DNA of 64,000 nucleotides from Halichondria panicea (Eukaryota > Porifera > Demospongiae > Suberitida > Halichondriidae), in NCBI RefSeq assembly GCF_963675165.1, contig NC_087393.1:2857502-2921501 (forward strand), written 5' to 3'. This document shows, one piece after another, positions 62,576-64,000 of the stretch (its first letter is position 1; each line of letters opens with the position of its first letter). The translations under genes were made by a program, and so were the position numbers. Under the pieces are notes generated by a model. It saw nothing but the letters and a program-made list of their open reading frames with translations. It was not told the origin of the DNA and searched no databases.

Positions 62576-62639
62576 GAATTCAGTTTATCAATCAGAATCG
62601 ACAAGACTAAAATATGCGAGGGGTCCGCAACGGGCCAAA

Positions 62640-62790
62640 ATTCTGTACGAGATTCTGGAATCTTAAAGATTCTAACGAGATTCCATTCAAGATTCCAAGA
62701 TTCCTGAGATTCCATTCAAGATTTCTAGAAGATTTCAAGATTCCATTCAAGATTCCAAGATTCCAAGATTCCAGAAAGATTCCTACAAGA
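62640..62790. repeat. GATTCCAAGATTCC low-complexity repeat
   Basis: Imperfect repeats of GATTCCA/AGATTC for about 150 bp, then a GC-rich segment (GGGCGTGGCC ... GGCCACGCCC inverted) to about 62840. Confidence 0.75.
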
Positions 62791-63099
62791 CTTTTGGCTA
62801 GTCCTGGGCGTGGCCTTTCAGAAGGTTGTGGGCCACGCCCTGATCTAGTCGATTGCCGCCGCCCTCCTTCCGGGCAACGGTAGAAGGCGGCGGCGCCTGA
62901 CTTGCCCTGATCCACAAAGCTAGAACATGTACTAGATCCATAGCCATAGGCAGGCTAGACTATAGACATCTAGTATGAGCACTTATTATGATCAATATAA
63001 AATAATTATAAAGACTATACTTGTTGACTATAAAGTCATTGATTCTAACTACTTTATCGACACTTGGTGCAATATCATAATCCTTTCTTTTTTACTTTG

Positions 63100-63470
63100 G
63101 CGGTGTTGATGCATCTACCAATCTTCACATCTGTCACAGCCTACCATTCCTTGGCCGTCATCTGCACATCGACAGTAGCAATAGACAGGGATTTTCAAAG
63201 TGCGTGCAGGTCCTGGTCTTTTTGTTTGGAAGACAGTAAAGAGATCCATTGTTTTTGTAGTGAAACACTTGTACAAGTGGTCCCTCATTTTCTGCTGGTC
63301 GGAACATGGATCTAGTCCATGTGCAATGCTGGTATATACAATATGCAGCTGCAAACAGTGCACAGTCATTTGGTTTGGGAGAGCTTTGTCCCTCGCTTTG
63401 TCCATCCTGTGATGCATAATTACAATTTTTCATGTACACTGGTATACTGCAGGTCAGACTCACCGGCACA
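63100..63470 (-). pseudogene. Decayed Ulp1-like protease plus PHD finger from a transposon
   Basis: In one minus-strand frame PKPNDCALFAAAYC carries the Ulp1/C48 catalytic cysteine region. The continuation (DPCSDQQKMRDHLYKCF, then PVYCYCRCADDGQGMVGCDRC, a PHD-finger start) is in another frame, so at least one frameshift has occurred. The PHD half ends in a stop after CEDW. The combination is common in animal DNA transposons. No upstream protease His/Asp region was found in the window. Confidence 0.7.
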
Positions 63471-63822
63471 ATAAGCTCACTACCATTAAGATGAGAAGAG
63501 GAGCCTTGTCCCTCGCTTCGTCCATCCTGTGATGCATATACAAACTTTCATGAGAACAATTATTACGGGTACTGCATACCACCATAAACTCACTCTCATT
63601 AAGAGTGGACAGTTTGGACTTGGAGCCTTGTCCCTCGCTTCATCCGTCCTGTGATGCATAGATCTATATAATTATAATTATGCAACTTTCAACTATAAAT
63701 TATTACGCTGGTACTGCATCAGACTCACTCAACCATAAGCTCACTCTCGGCATTAAGAGTGGGCAGTTTGGAGCTGATTTTGGGAGAACTTTGTCATCAC
63801 TTTGCTGTTCAGCCTGCATATA
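63383..63822 (-). repeat. Tandem repeat with GTCCCTCGCTTCGTCCATCC core
   Basis: Cores at 63383-63417, 63501-63537 and 63621-63659, plus a diverged one at 63783-63822, are spaced about 120-160 bp. On the minus strand each core follows a CACAG acceptor-like end (CATATATGCAG-like in the fourth) and precedes GTGAGT/GTGAGC, so they may be duplicated exons of the transposon protein segment just before the Ulp1 cysteine. Confidence 0.65.
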
Positions 63823-64000
63823 TACAAATTTTCATGACTTAATAATAATAATTATTATGCTGGTTAAACTCACCTTAATCTCTTTAGGAATCGTCTATAA
63901 TCTGCACACAGAGCTGCGGATTCTCATGGAGAGAGAGATGTAAATAGCAGCTGAGCATGCAACCGTAGCCTCGATAATCGGCCTGGTCTCGAGAAGTCCA

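Noticed and set aside
62614-62915. Frames of 89-102 codons on both strands
   Set aside because: They are low-complexity translations of GATTCC repeats.
1-64000. tRNA, rRNA, CRISPR arrays or bacterial operons
   Set aside because: No tRNA-like arms with internal promoter boxes, no rRNA stretch and no regularly spaced repeat-spacer pattern were seen; the regular repeats at 1-16 kb are exons.

Overview
The window is metazoan nuclear DNA, most likely from a demosponge. It is AT-rich, has many short introns (several of 47-60 nt) and dense small inverted-repeat transposons, and carries a giant multi-SRCR receptor gene of the kind expanded in sponges. The composition resembles a haplosclerid such as Amphimedon, but the species is my inference. 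No prokaryotic or organellar feature was seen.

Region by region. (1) 92-20319, minus strand: the 5' part of a very large SRCR gene. A signal-peptide exon is followed by 36 further exons encoding 23 SRCR domains; the gene runs off the left edge. Nine three-exon cassettes (two domains each) form a tandem array at 1.6-15.8 kb, and the cassettes at 11.2-15.8 kb are near-identical including introns. (2) 20916-32037, minus strand: an 11-exon ING3 orthologue with an ING domain and a C-terminal PHD finger. (3) 24345-25868, plus strand: a four-exon single-pass membrane protein gene nested inside an ING3 intron on the other strand. (4) 32208-40784, plus strand: a ten-exon GPS2 orthologue, head to head with ING3; the start codons are 170 bp apart. 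(5) 41143-48691, minus strand: a six-exon metal-dependent amidohydrolase with all metal ligands present, convergent with GPS2. (6) 50239-50446, minus strand: an unidentified first-exon candidate. (7) 53279-60953, plus strand: a nine-exon RS-rich, lysine-rich protein of unknown identity with a 5 kb intron. (8) 62.3-63.9 kb: decayed transposon coding remnants (copia-type gag; Ulp1-like protease plus PHD) and a tandem repeat.

The rest is introns and spacers crowded with short terminal-inverted-repeat elements, many in several copies and some nested. The genes do not form one pathway. ING3 (NuA4/TIP60 acetyltransferase complexes) and GPS2 (NCoR/SMRT-HDAC3 corepressor) are both chromatin regulators that share one promoter region. 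The SRCR gene and the nested membrane protein gene are both cell-surface or secreted candidates. All gene models were built by hand from splice-site phase: every internal exon named keeps the reading frame from one exon to the next.
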